64,000 bases of DNA from Trematomus loennbergii (lineage: Eukaryota; Chordata; Actinopteri; Perciformes; Nototheniidae): contig JAAOOA010000334.1 of assembly GCA_012861695.1 (NCBI GenBank), forward strand, positions 1 through 64,000, in the 5' to 3' direction. The notes beneath the pieces were generated by a model. That model did no database searches, was not told where the DNA came from, and worked only from the letters and a program-made list of their open reading frames with translations. Both the position numbers and the translations under genes were made by a program. Positions 48,525-59,764 of this stretch are shown here, in pieces (within the stretch, counting starts at the first letter, position 1; every line of letters begins with the position of its first letter).

Positions 48525-48549
48525 AGATGAATTACTAATCTACTGAATA

Positions 48550-49850
48550 GTACCTTCGTTCCCGATAGAAAACATCCTATGTCCTCCGAACTTAACTTCA
48601 AAATCTGGCAATTTTTTTATTTAAAGTTTTTTTTAAAAGATTAATGAAGTAAATAAAAATTATGTAAATTTTAAAATCAGAAATTAAAAAAAAAAAAAAC
48701 TGTACATGTATGGTCCTGGCCTTGAAATATGAAAAATAGAAATCTTCTGAAAATCCAACTTTACAGTGCATAGTATATACGAAAGTGCATGAAATTATGC
48801 TAATGTCATAACTGTGTTTACTTCAAGTATATGGTGTTTGGATATTCTACAGTCTAGGTTGAAAGACTATTATGCAAGGTTTCTTATCTCAAGATCAGGA
48901 ACCACCTGTGTGATGAAGTATGTGTTCATCTATAATACTTGAAATTAAACTTCAGGATATAATTGTAATTTATGTGTATTTACAAGTTTTTTACCCCTGT
49001 CTTGTGCAACAATTCTGTACAACCAGTAGAGTGGCTGTTGTAATTTTCAGCTTCTTCTACCAGAGGCAGCTATTGTAAAACTAACGTCTATGTAACAAGA
49101 AGCTTATTTTTCTTAATAACTACCTTTGATATGGGAAGGAAATTCACTATATGATTAACAGTAAAGCATAAACCAGTCAAAACTCATTTGCAAGCACAAT
49201 TAAAAAAAAAATCAGATGTGCTGGTTCCAATCTCCGAGAATTGTTTACAAACACCAAACTTCCACTCCATATATATAGATAACCTGATTTATCAAAATGT
49301 ACTATTTTCTAAATCCAACTGAGTCAAGAAGAATGGTTTGTTCTTCACAAGATGGAGGTCAGAAAAAGGACTTGGCCTCATGGGAGTGAAACCACATGGA
49401 TTACAAAGACAACAAGGAGTCTTTTGAATTAGCATTTCTCGAAATGGTGACTGCCCTGTGTTTTTTTTGTCAAAACAAGATGGCTACTGATTATTTCGAA
49501 CTCTGACCCCCAGAACAAAGAGATGTTGAAAGTACACCATGTGGTTCTCACTGATGAGTTTAAATAATGGCTTGGTGATCTTTAAATGGACAAACTGGAA
49601 ACCCTGGTGTGGTAGGACAAAGTTTAAAAATACAACACAAAACTACACTTTATATTCAAAACAACATTTTGATGAATATGGGCTTTATCCTAGAGATATC
49701 CTGTCTTAAAATGAGGAGCCCTTGCGTCATAAGCCTTAAACCTATCAACGTAATATTTGACTTTATAGTCTGGTGATTATCTGTTGTTGTTTAGACACGC
49801 TAGTGTGGGACCAATATGGAGACCTATCAGCTACCATTAACAGACCGTCG
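48550..49850. other. AT-rich stretch without recognised feature
   Basis: No coding region, clear inverted repeat or LTR could be seen. If the endogenous retrovirus kept its 5' LTR it should lie here, but no match to 34205-34649 was noticed. Confidence 0.4.
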
Positions 49851-49854
49851 TCAT

Positions 49855-52210
49855 GTTTAATGTAATGTAATGTAATGCGTTCTGAATTAGCTGCAGCTTT
49901 CTAATAGATGTTTTAGTGAGACCTGTAAAGACACCATTACAGTAGTCCAGTCTACTGAAGATAAAAGCATGGACAAGTTTTTCCAAATCCTGCTGTCACA
50001 TTAGTCTTTTAATCCTGGATATATTCTTCAGGTGATAGTAGGCTGATTTAGTAACTGTTTTAATGTGACTGTTGAAACTCAGGTCAGAGTCCATGACTAC
50101 ACCTAGATTTCTGGCTTTATCTGTTGTTTTGAACCTGGCAGACTGAAGCTCAGCGCTAACTTTTATATGTTCTGCCTTGGCTCCAAAAACCATTACCTCA
50201 GTTTTATCTTTGTTTAATTGGAGAAAGTTCTGACACATCCAGTCATTGTTTTGTTCAATGCACTTACTCAGTGTTTGAATTGGAGCATAGTCTCCTGGTG
50301 AAATGGTTATGTAAATGTATGTGTCATCCGCATAGCTATGGTAACTTATTTAGTTGTTTTTCATGATCTGAGCCAGTGGTAGCATGTATATGTTAAAGAG
50401 AAGAGGCCCCAAGATGGAGCCTTGAGGAACCCCACATGCCATATTTGTCAACTCAGATGTGTATTTACCTATAGAAACAAAGTTGTTTCTGTCCTTTAAG
50501 TAGGATTCAAACCAATTTAGAACTGTTTCCGAAAGTCCCACCCAGTTTCCTAGTCAGTCTAGTAATATGTTGTGGTCAACAGTGTCAAACGCAGCACTGA
50601 GATCTAATAATACTAACACTGAAGTTCTGCCACTGTCTGTGTTTAAGTGGATGTCATTGAAGACCTTTACAAGAGCAGTCTCAGTGCTGTGGTTTGGACG
50701 AAAGCCTGACTGGAACACATCCAAACAGTTATTTAAATGCAAGAAGTTACTCAACTGTTGAAAAACAACTTTTTCAATGATTTTACCTAAAAATGGCAGG
50801 TTTGATATTGGCCTGTAATTGTTCATTACTGAAGCATCTAGATTATTCTTTTTTAAGAGGGGTTTAATGACTGCAGTTTTCAGTGCCTGTGAAAAAATAC
50901 CTGAGTGAAGAGTTGTGTTTACTATATGAAGTAGATCTGAGGCCATGCAATGAAAAACATCTTTGAAAAATCCTGTTGGAATAATATCAAGGCAGCAGGA
51001 GGAGGATTTCAGAAGTTGAATAATGTCCTCTAAGTTTTTATCATTAATCTGATGGAATTGTGTCATGGTGTTTGAATTGATATTAGGTGGACATAGGGAC
51101 AACACATTTGCTGTACCTGATGCAGAGGCACTGACTGCTTGTCTAATTTTCTGAATTGCGTCAGTGAAGAAGGAGGCAAAATCATTGCACGCCCTGGTGG
51201 ATAGAGATTCAGAGGCTACTGACACTGGGGGTTAGTTAGTCTGTCGACGGTAGCAAACAAGGCACGTGCGTTGTTTTTGTTTTTGGTAATGATGTCAGAG
51301 AAGAAAGACTGTCGTGCGTTTTTCAATTCCAAATTATAAAGGCCAAGTCTCTCTTTATAGATTTCAAAGTCAACCTGGAGATTTCTTTTTCGCCACCTAC
51401 GTTCAGCTTTCGACACTCTCTTTTTTCTGTTCTCACGGTCATGGCCTTTCTCCATGGAGATATTTTCTTGCCAGACACTTCCTTTACCTTAGTTGGAGCA
51501 ATGGTATCTATAACATTTTTTATTTTTGAATTAAAATGATCTACTAGCTCATTTACTGAGATGTTAGCAGGGGCAAGTGTGGATGAAAAATTATGAGTAA
51601 ACATTTCCCTAGTATTTTCAGTTAAATATCGCTTTGTGGTTACCTCTTTCTGAACATTTTTGTGAACAGAAATAGAGCTCTCAAAGAAAAATGATCAGAG
51701 AGTGCAACATCAGTCACCACAACCTTTGAGATATTCAGACCCTTTGAGATAATTAAGTCCAGAGTGTGCCCCTTATTGTGCGTGGGCTCCGCCACATGCT
51801 GAGTCAGTCCTAGTTATCAAGAACACAAAACAGTTCTTTAGCCCCTCTGTCCTGGGGGTTGTCAACATGGATGTTAAAATCACCAACAATGACTAGACGG
51901 TCAAAGTCAATACACACTATAGACAGCAGTTCAGTAAAGTCATCAAAAAGCTTGCACAGTATTTGGGTGGTCTGTAGATATTTAGGAACAGAGCTCGAGA
52001 GGAGCATTTCAGCTGAAGGGCCACATATTCAAAAAGAAGCAAAGTCCCCATAAGATGTCTTCCTGCATTGAATGGAATCATTGAACAAAATAGCAACTCC
52101 ACCCCCTTTCTTATGCATTCTTTCCTGACTCATAAAACTAAAGTTGGGAGGGGTTGATTCGATAAGAACAGCTGCACTGTTATTGTAGTAGACAGATATT
52201 CTGCCAGCTC
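49855..52210 (-). mobile_element. L2-like LINE, 5'-truncated
   Basis: Minus-strand fragments of one ORF2: endonuclease (IVGDFNIHVDNPQD at about 51870-51890; LNIYRPPKY near 52000), linker, and reverse transcriptase ([63 protein letters not shown]). The C-terminal part is at 50238-49996 (NKDKTEVMVFG; ARNLGVVMD). Stops and frameshifts separate them, so it is inactive. The motif wording fits the L2/Maui group of the Jockey superfamily. Confidence 0.85.
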
Positions 52211-52950
52211 ATAATCTCTGTTTAGAGCCAGGTAACATTCTAATCTACTTTGGCTTTTAGTTTCTTCTTTCCAATGTTGTAAACATTCTCTCTCTCTCTC
52301 TCTCTCTTTTAACTTTAAAAAAAAAGTTATTCCCCACAAAGTCTTGCAGCAGATGTTTTATTGAGAAGAGGATGACGTGACAGCAGATTTCTCGACCTCA
52401 GTTTGCAGGCATGTGTTTGGTGAGATGTAGGGAGGCTGAAGGGTTAATTCCGGTAATAAAACTTTGTCATGTGAGATAGCTTTACACGCCCACTGTGTGC
52501 CTCTTCCTATTTATTGAGCTCCGTACTGTTGGCACCTTTTCCTCAGAGCAAGTCGACCGAAGTCAGGGTAAGACATCTCCTTTCTCTCTGAGTTATTTGT
52601 ATTACTGTCGTCATTATTCGCTTTATGAATACATACGGGCATGTAAGGACACGCACAGTGGTCGAATGTAACTGTACTGAGTATTTCTACTCTAACTCTA
52701 ACTATTTCAAGTTATTGGTGGAAGAAAAACTAACTTACCCAAAAAACCAACAAACAACAAAAACGTATTATCTGAACTCCTACTATCAAAAACAACAGAA
52801 ATGGCTTCTCACTCTTACTAAAGTTATTGGTTAAAACTTAGATTATTAACAAACAGTGTATTTACAATAGTACAGAAGTCTTATTCAAACACCGGATGAA
52901 TTCAGATCATCACCCTATAGGTAGTAACAGGAGAGAGAAGAGGGACTAAT
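52210..52950. other. Non-repetitive stretch with possible first exon
   Basis: Contains a CT microsatellite (52288-52310). At 52504-52570 a TATTTATTGAG box is followed by a short block ending AAGTCAGG|GTAAGA, which could be a promoter and first exon with a donor for FAM111 copy C, whose unit lacks the exon 1 seen in A and B. This is only a positional guess. Confidence 0.25.
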
Positions 52951-52954
52951 GTTT

Positions 52955-54893
52955 GTTTGTTTGTAGCCTTTATTTAACCAGGTTAAAAACTCCCATTGAG
53001 ATCAACGATCTCTTTTTCAAGGGAGACCTGTGGTACATTAGTTACACATAAAAACAAACAGAAAACAAAAGGACATCACAACATAATTACAGGGTAACAT
53101 TAGCAACCTATTTACATTTACAGGTATCCAATAACATTTCATCCAGCCGTGCTTTAAAATGATGCAAGGGAATCAAAATGCTCAGTTTCAATATTTTTTG
53201 CATGGTGTTCAAGCCAGAGGTGCAGCGCACATAAAAGCTTTAGTACCTAAAACAGTCCTAGCACTTGGCACATGTAATAAAAACACATCCTGGGATCTCA
53301 GGCAATAGCTACTTGCCACTCTCTGTGAGATCAGAGAGCATATAAGTCGGTAGTTTACCCAGCATGGCTTTATATATGAATATGTACCAATGACTGAGCC
53401 TCCGACCAGTAAGTGAAGGCAGACCTGCCTTGGCATACAGGGTACAGTGATGAGTAAGTGCTTTACAGTTTGTAACAAACCTCAGAGCACTGTGATAGGC
53501 GGCATCTAACTTTTCCAGGCAATGGGCAGGTGCATTCATATAGATCAAATCACCATAGTCCAGCACAAGTAAAAAGGTCACAGTGACTAGCCTTTTCCTG
53601 GCTTCAAAAGAGAAACAGGACTTGTTTCTGAAAAAGAAACCTAGTCTAACCCTCAGCTTTTTAAGCAGATTATGACCTGAAGTTTAAAAGTAAGACAATC
53701 ATCAAGCCAGATACCAAGGTATTTATAACAGCTAACCACTTGGAGTACTTGTCCTTGCATAGTCACAATATCCAAAGCAGTCTCTGGAGTCTTTTTAGTT
53801 TAGAAAAGAGCATTACCTTGGTTTTCTCAACATTTAAAAGAAGCTTTAGTTCAGAGAGCTGAGTCTGAATAATGTTAAAAACAGCCTGTAATTTAACAAC
53901 CGCCTCCTTAATGGAGGGACCTGCACAGTACATCACGGTGTCATCCGCATAAAAATGCAAAGTAGCTTCATCCACATTTTCACCTAAACTATTGATGTAG
54001 ATGGAGAATAAAAGTGGACCTAAAACAGAACCTTGAGGAACACCATTAGCAATGTTCAACCACTCAGAAGACAGCCCATCAAAGTGAACACATTGGGACC
54101 TTTCAGAGAGGTAGTTCACAAACCACCCCACTGCATGGCTGGATAAGCCAATACTGAGTAGCCTCTGCTTTAAGATGCGATGATCGACGGTGTCAAACGC
54201 TTTGGAGAGGTCAATAAATAGAGCTGCACAACTCTGCTTTTTATCTAAAATACTCGCCACATCATTCACCACTTTCATTGTGGCAGTGATGGTGCTATAT
54301 TTCTTTCTGAAGCCTGACTGATGTTTAGACAGGATGTCATTGTTACATAAAAAACTCCTTTACCTGTTCACTCACTAGGCGTTCAAGAACCTTAGCCAGA
54401 ACTGACAATTTAGAGATTGGCCTATAAATATTTAATAAAGTGGCCTCCCCTCCTTTTAGTAGAGGCAGGACATACGCTGACTTCCATACTTTAGGAACTG
54501 TGTTTGTGCTGAGGGAGAGGTTAAAAAGAGAAGTAAGAGGTGGAGCAATAAAATCTGCAGCTATCTTTAAAAAGAAAGGTTCTACGTTGTCCGGGCCAGC
54601 CGGTTTCTTAGGATCTAACTTAGATAATGCTTCATGAACAACATTTACAGTAAAAGGAGTGAAACTAAAAGGGTTTTCCAGACCACATTGTTCAGAGTCA
54701 CAGACTGTGGTGATCACAGAAGCAGAGTTAGTCACAGAATCAAACATAGAACCGCAGGACACAAAATGCTCATTAAAACAATAATATGCTTTTCTTTCAA
54801 AAATAACGGATGAGCCAATCAGAAGGCAACAGCTGGTCCAATCAGGAATCAGCAGCAGGGTCATAAGAAATAAATCATCCACAAATGTTCCAA
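52955..54893 (-). mobile_element. Rex1/CR1-like LINE, 5'-truncated
   Basis: Minus-strand reverse transcriptase: DNVEPFFLKIAADFIAPPL, IYRPISKLSVLAKVLERL, LFIDLSKAFDTVDHRIL, GVPQGSVLGPLLFSIYIN, and the catalytic FYADDT at about 53940. Then a C-terminal region (LDYGDLIYMNA) and a 3' tail whose complement reads CCTGGTTAAATAAAGGC. At least three frame breaks occur. The wording differs from the neighbouring L2, so this is a different family. Confidence 0.82.
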
Positions 54894-55722
54894 TAAAAAA
54901 GTATTACATTTTGCCAAAGTAAAAAAGCCCAACAATTTTACCAATGTCTTTTTATGTATTCTTCTTTCTATTTTAATCATCTAAACTGATGTGAAAAGAG
55001 TTAATACTATGGGAGCTTGTGTATGATGTTTTTTTCACAGGGTTTTTATAGACGCTCTACACTCTTAAGTGAAGACGTCATCAACTCTAGATCTGACGAT
55101 TCTGTCCTATTATAACAAATCTGAAACGCTCTGAAAATGTCCCAAAACTTAAACTGAGATTTTAGCCAAACCGTTCCATCTATCAAAAAAAAACCTTTAG
55201 TTCAATAGAGTGGAGATTCTGGAGAGCCGTTAAAACTTTGAATCTTTTATCTCTGTTAAAGTGTGGCGGATCAGTTTGAGCAGGATGATTCATGTTCTGA
55301 AAGGCCTGAGTGAGTTTCGTTTCCTTCCTTTCAGCTCTCGGTTGCTCAACACAGAAACCCCTCCTGTTGGTGCAGTGACTCATCTTTCTGGAACCTTCTG
55401 GAAACTTCTCTGACCTGCAGTCAGTACACAATGCTTTTTTACAGCAACACTTTGATGCCTTTTTTCAGTTTGTGAACTCTTTACATTATTGTCTTACTTA
55501 TTTCTCCTTTATATAATTTCATTAATTTCACCTTAATTATTGCACCATATTTATTTCACATTAATATTATTTATTTTTGCGTTATTCATTTATTTCACCT
55601 TATTAAATATTATCTATTTCCCCTTATTTATTTTACCTTACGATTTATTCACCTTACCTTATCTATTTTATTTATTCACTTTACCTTGTTTATTTTACCT
55701 AGGTGCATTTCGAGCAGAACTG
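54894..55722. other. AT-rich flank upstream of FAM111 copy C
   Basis: Dominated by TTTATTTCACCTTA-type words from 55500 to 55700, similar to the AT-rich DNA before exon 2 in copies A and B but more degenerate. No gene is seen. Confidence 0.4.
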
Positions 55723-55723
55723 C

Positions 55724-55770
55724 CCATCGTCTCCAGAGCCGAGGTTCAGCAGCTTGAACAGGATCTGAGG
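55724..55770 (+). pseudogene. Degenerate FAM111 exon 2-like segment
   Basis: CGAGCAGAACTGCCCATCGTC ... CAGGATCTGAG|GTGAGA (parts) aligns to exon 2 of the three copies, with the acceptor CAG and donor GTGAGA both retained. The ATG region is changed. It points to a further ancient copy or a local duplication before unit C. Confidence 0.55.
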
Positions 55771-56300
55771 TGAGATCCAATGCACTGATGGAAAGTAACT
55801 ACGGTCTATTACTTTAGATAACCATTAGGATATGATTAGGATTATCACAACCGGCTCCCAGCCGCCTGCCAGGAGTCCTTTGCTCCTCATCTCCACTGCT
55901 GACCTGAGACAGTGGATGAAAGGAGGCCCATTAGAAAGTGTTGTCTTCTTGCCTGCTCTACGCCAGAAGCCAACTTTGTCAGAGTCAGATTGTGTCTACA
56001 TCGTAATTTCCTATCCACCAGAAATGACCGACACTGGGTTGGTAGGCCCTAGCATTTGGGGTTCAGTGCCTACCCCCATGTGTGGAGGTTTGATGGAGTA
56101 GGCAGGACATCAGAAACTTGATCCGGTGTCTTTCCATGTTCCAGACGTACTTCCGGGTCAGTTTCTTTCCTAGCAGACCTGCCTCTGCACTGTCTTATGC
56201 CGCTGCTTTGGGTTAGCCCTGTTCCAGCTTGTCCTGGTATAACAACACAGGCCTGCCAAATGCTTACGGCCTGACCATGTTGGCAAGGTGCAGAATAAGG
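55771..56300. other. Unassigned stretch before FAM111 copy C
   Basis: One 89-codon open frame (55832-56101) has no recognised domain. The stretch has no counterpart in units A or B, so the shared homology of unit C begins only at about 56303. Confidence 0.3.
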
Positions 56301-56576
56301 AGAAATAGAAACTAAATTATTAAATGCAATATTTAATAATATAATGCTTATAAGAGCATCACTTTCATATAACTTTAGTTATTATAGTTATTGATATTTA
56401 TTTCACCTTTATATTTCATGTTGTATATTTAACCTCATTCATTGCACCTTATTTATTAAACCTTGTTTTTTCATCTTATTCATGTATTAATTTATAGATC
56501 CTTCATTAATGTATTCATTTGTTTATTTAGCAGAACTGCTCCTCATCCAGAGCACGGTCTGCAGAAGTTGACCAAC

Positions 56577-59160
56577 ATGGCGGATGCTGCAGGATCTGAG
56601 GTGAGAGTTAAGGCATCCTGCGCCTCAGGAGAGTTAGTTCCTCGTTAGCTGAAAAGAGTGACCAGAGCTCTCAGGAGACCACCAGTTCACTGCAGACTGC
56701 TGGGTCTGTAGATTCTGATCAGTGACAGCTTCACCGAGTGTCCAAAACATATGGCCTCAGGTCCGATGTTACGATAACAAATCGATTCAGGACCTTCTTC
56801 TAGGGTGCTAGCTTCAAAAACGATTTGGGGTCGAACTGTCTTTTTTATGAAATGGCAAAATGTCCATTTGTATAAATTATTTCTCACCACATGTTACCGT
56901 GAACTCTTAAATATGTTTTTCTCACATGCCCTCTATGGTAAACAAATAATCTAAACACGGGAAAATGATTGATGATTGAAGTGCATTCTGGCTGCATTTT
57001 AACAACAGAAAAACTAAATGAAAATATTTGTTAACTTACACAAAAACTTGTGCAGGGTTAATTGTCATAAATAATTAAGTAATAATAAAACAATTTTAAG
57101 GTCAAATCTGTTCACACATGGATTTGATGAGTGACATCCATTACTGTAACAACATACATCTGAATCTTTTTCTCATGTTGCAGACTGGTCCATCTGCAAG
57201 GAGAATAAAGACGGAGAAGGATGCTGATCCCACTGTGAGTAAACTGATACACTGCACATACAAACATTCTGCATTTTTATTTTACTACTACATACTAGAT
57301 TTACTTTAATTGTCTTCCTCTGGTTTTCCTGCAGGCCGGACATTCACATAGCTTCAGTGTGAAATTCCCTCCTGACCACAAGGAATACACTATAAATTGT
57401 GTTCAACCCGGAACAGTGCTGCAGGCGATACAAACATGTAACCAATATGAAAACCGGTTTTCAGATAAAAAACGGTTTCCAGATGAAAACCTTGTGATTC
57501 AGATGGGTAAAAAGGATAGGGAATATGCTATTGCAACACATTTCCCTTGTACTTGTATCTGGGAAGGTGTGTGTCTGATCTTATCGTATCATAAGAAAGA
57601 AAAGACTGAAGAGACCCAAGTCCAAAATGAGGAACCAATACAGTCAAAGGACATGTATTCTGTCTTCTGTATTGAAACAGTGGGAGGAGAAAACACCAGA
57701 ACAAAGACATTTATCAGAAGCAATGCTTTCAGTACGTTCAAGTATCTGTGTGTGTATGGGGAGAAGGGTATGACAGTGGAGGACGCTCTGAGAAGAGATG
57801 GACGCTTCATTGATGATCTTGGAAACTTCACTCTGTCTGACAACAAGGATCCAATTAAAATAACTGAATGTACCCAACCTGTTGACAACCTGCATGGAAA
57901 AGAATTCAAGTTATCTCTTGAAAAGGCACAACCTGAAAAGACACAACTGAAGAGTAACAAAAAAGCAGTCACAGAAGAAGTAAAGCAGAGAATAAACGTC
58001 ATCCTGAAAACAATGGGAAACAATAAATTAAGTGTCCAAGATTTAGTGGATCGTGTCAGAGCAGAGAACAGATCAGAGGGAAACAGTGGTCAGAGTGGAA
58101 AGAGTGGTCAGAGTGGCAGCAGTGTAGACGTTGAAGAGATTTATGATTTACTGCGGGAGCAGTGTGCAGGTCTGAAGGAACTGATGATGAGGAGATTCCC
58201 AGGTGATTCTTATCAGAAGGCACTGAACCTGAGGAAGGAAAACTTTGGAAAGATCCAACAGTCGTTCAGCGAGGTTCACAGAGTCAGAGAGCTGATAAAA
58301 CTGAGCGAGTCAGTTTGCAAAGTGATTGTTGAAGGTTATTGTCAAGGAACAGGGTTTGTGTTGTTTGACAACTTCATCTTGACTAACGCACACCTGTTTG
58401 AAAAATGTGTTGAAGAAGGAAACAAAAAGCTGAAGGATGGTACAGAGGTGAAGGTTTACTTTAACTTTGAAGAACAGCACAAAAATGACCACTACTTTAA
58501 GCTGGCTGACCGTAACATCTGCTACTGTCATGGTGACCTTGATTATGCCATACTTGAGCTTGACCCTGTCGGCAAGAAAGACAACCCAGACACAAAGGAA
58601 CTCACAGAAGAGAAGGTGCCACCAGGGCTCCTGAAGAGGTTTGGTCCAAAGCCTAAGAGTGGTGAAGCCTGTCTCATTGGTCACCCAGAAGGAGGAGTGA
58701 AAAAACTGGATCCAACATCTATCATTGAGAAGGAAAACAGGGTGAAGGCTGTTGATGATCATTTAGAGCCATTCAAAGACACTTTATTCACTCTCTACTC
58801 AATCTGTAACCTTATCAAAAAGCAAGGCATTGAAAGCATATTGGTAGGTGGAAACAGAGCAGAGGAAGTAACACCTACAACACCTTCATGTATCACGGCT
58901 CCTCTGGATCCCCAGTGTTTGATGCTCAGTGCAAAGTTTTTGGTTTGCACTCCTCAGGATATGGTTACGGTTTTCCAAAGTCCGAGAATGTGATAGAGTG
59001 TGCCCAACCTCTGCTAACTATCTTTACACACTTTGTGAGTAAACTGAGGGATCCTGGGGAGAAGGTGCTGTTGAAGAGAGTTAAGGAAGTAGCAAAGGAA
59101 AACCGACACCTAAAAAAGATACTCAACCCCGACTCTGATGACTCAATGGTGACTGAGTAG
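56577..59160 (+). CDS. fam111a-like: FAM111-like serine protease, copy C (nearly intact)
   Basis: Exon 2 (56534-56600, ATG at 56577, MADAAGSE), exon 3 (57184-57234) and exon 4 (57335-59160) join in phase. The protein would be about 633 residues, close to human FAM111A (611). UBL1-like domain about 30-130 (EYTINCVQPGTVLQAIQTC); UBL2-like about 160-215 (KYLCVYGEKG, DGRFIDDLGNFTLSD); Ser/Gly/Lys linker (SGQSGKSGQSGS) about 275; trypsin-like protease about 340-610. Triad: His378 in TNAHLF, Asp428 in DLDYAIL, Ser551 in GSSGSPVFD. FAM111 proteases act in the nucleus at replication forks and in antiviral restriction; the fish role is not established. The frame is open except for one apparent missing nucleotide at about 58870-58878, before the serine motif, also missing in copy B. 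Exon 1 of the A/B type is absent from this unit. Confidence 0.85.
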
Positions 59161-59434
59161 AAAGATTAGATAATCAGGGGCTAAACACACAAGGCTGGAC
59201 AGCTTATATCCCCATGCATCATCATACTTAAGATCTGTTTTTCTAGTATGTGCATCCTGTTTTATATTGACTTCTCTGTTAGTCTGTGACAGCCAATAGT
59301 ACTTTTTTCTATATCCAAATGTCTTGTAAGCATTACTCTTTTATTTGATCATAGTTTATTAGTTTTTCATTATCTATATTTGTTCTTTTTTTTTAACAAC
59401 GTCCTTACTTTACTGTGTTGATGAATGCACCATA
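59161..59434 (+). other. FAM111-C 3' UTR, proximal part
   Basis: Colinear with 20134-20400 in copy B and with 8073-8190 plus 9806-9990 in copy A. It contains T-rich runs but no gene. Confidence 0.7.
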
Positions 59435-59764
59435 GAGTGCCACAGTGACGCGTCCTAAAACCCGGAAGTAAGCTGCGCATGGGTTCCTTCGACAAAAAAG
59501 CAATGCAATTTCTCTAATATCTATCGATCATAAATCTATCGATTAGATTTATGATTAGAAAATTATAAAAGTAGGGTAGACATGTGGATATTATCCGACT
59601 GAACAAAACGTGATCCGTCTCTTAAATGTGTCTCAACCACAGACCTTATTTCCAGCTATTTTCCAAAATCCTATGGAGAAATTGCATTGCTTTTTGGTGA
59701 AGGAACTGTAGGCTTACAGTTCGCAGCTTACTTCCGGGTTTTAGGACGCGTCACTGTGGCACTC
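59435..59764. mobile_element. Palindromic TA-flanked MITE in FAM111-C 3' UTR
   Basis: The same element and the same insertion point as 20401-20690, with TA at 59433-59434 and 59765-59766. It is 40 bp longer because of an extra imperfect ATCGAT-containing repeat in the spacer (about 59520-59570). The shared site shows the insertion predates the B/C duplication. Confidence 0.88.

Larger units (their letters stand above)
34205..48540 (-). mobile_element. Decayed endogenous retrovirus with later insertions
   Basis: Fragments in the right order on the minus strand, from high to low coordinate: gag N-terminus (48524-48410), gag body (47132-46600), nucleocapsid zinc knuckle (about 46370-46320), integrase C-terminal remnants (45990-45700 and 44275-44150), env leader (43840-43496), env surface/transmembrane junction (about 36250-35650), purine tract (34650-34665) and an LTR-like end (34649 down to about 34205). 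Most of pol is missing and all frames are broken. Nested inserts: 47138-48405, 44713-45171, 36862-42129, 34803-35110. The env leader and junction resemble env genes of percomorph-fish retroviruses. No 5' LTR was identified between 48.55 and 49.85 kb. Confidence 0.65.
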
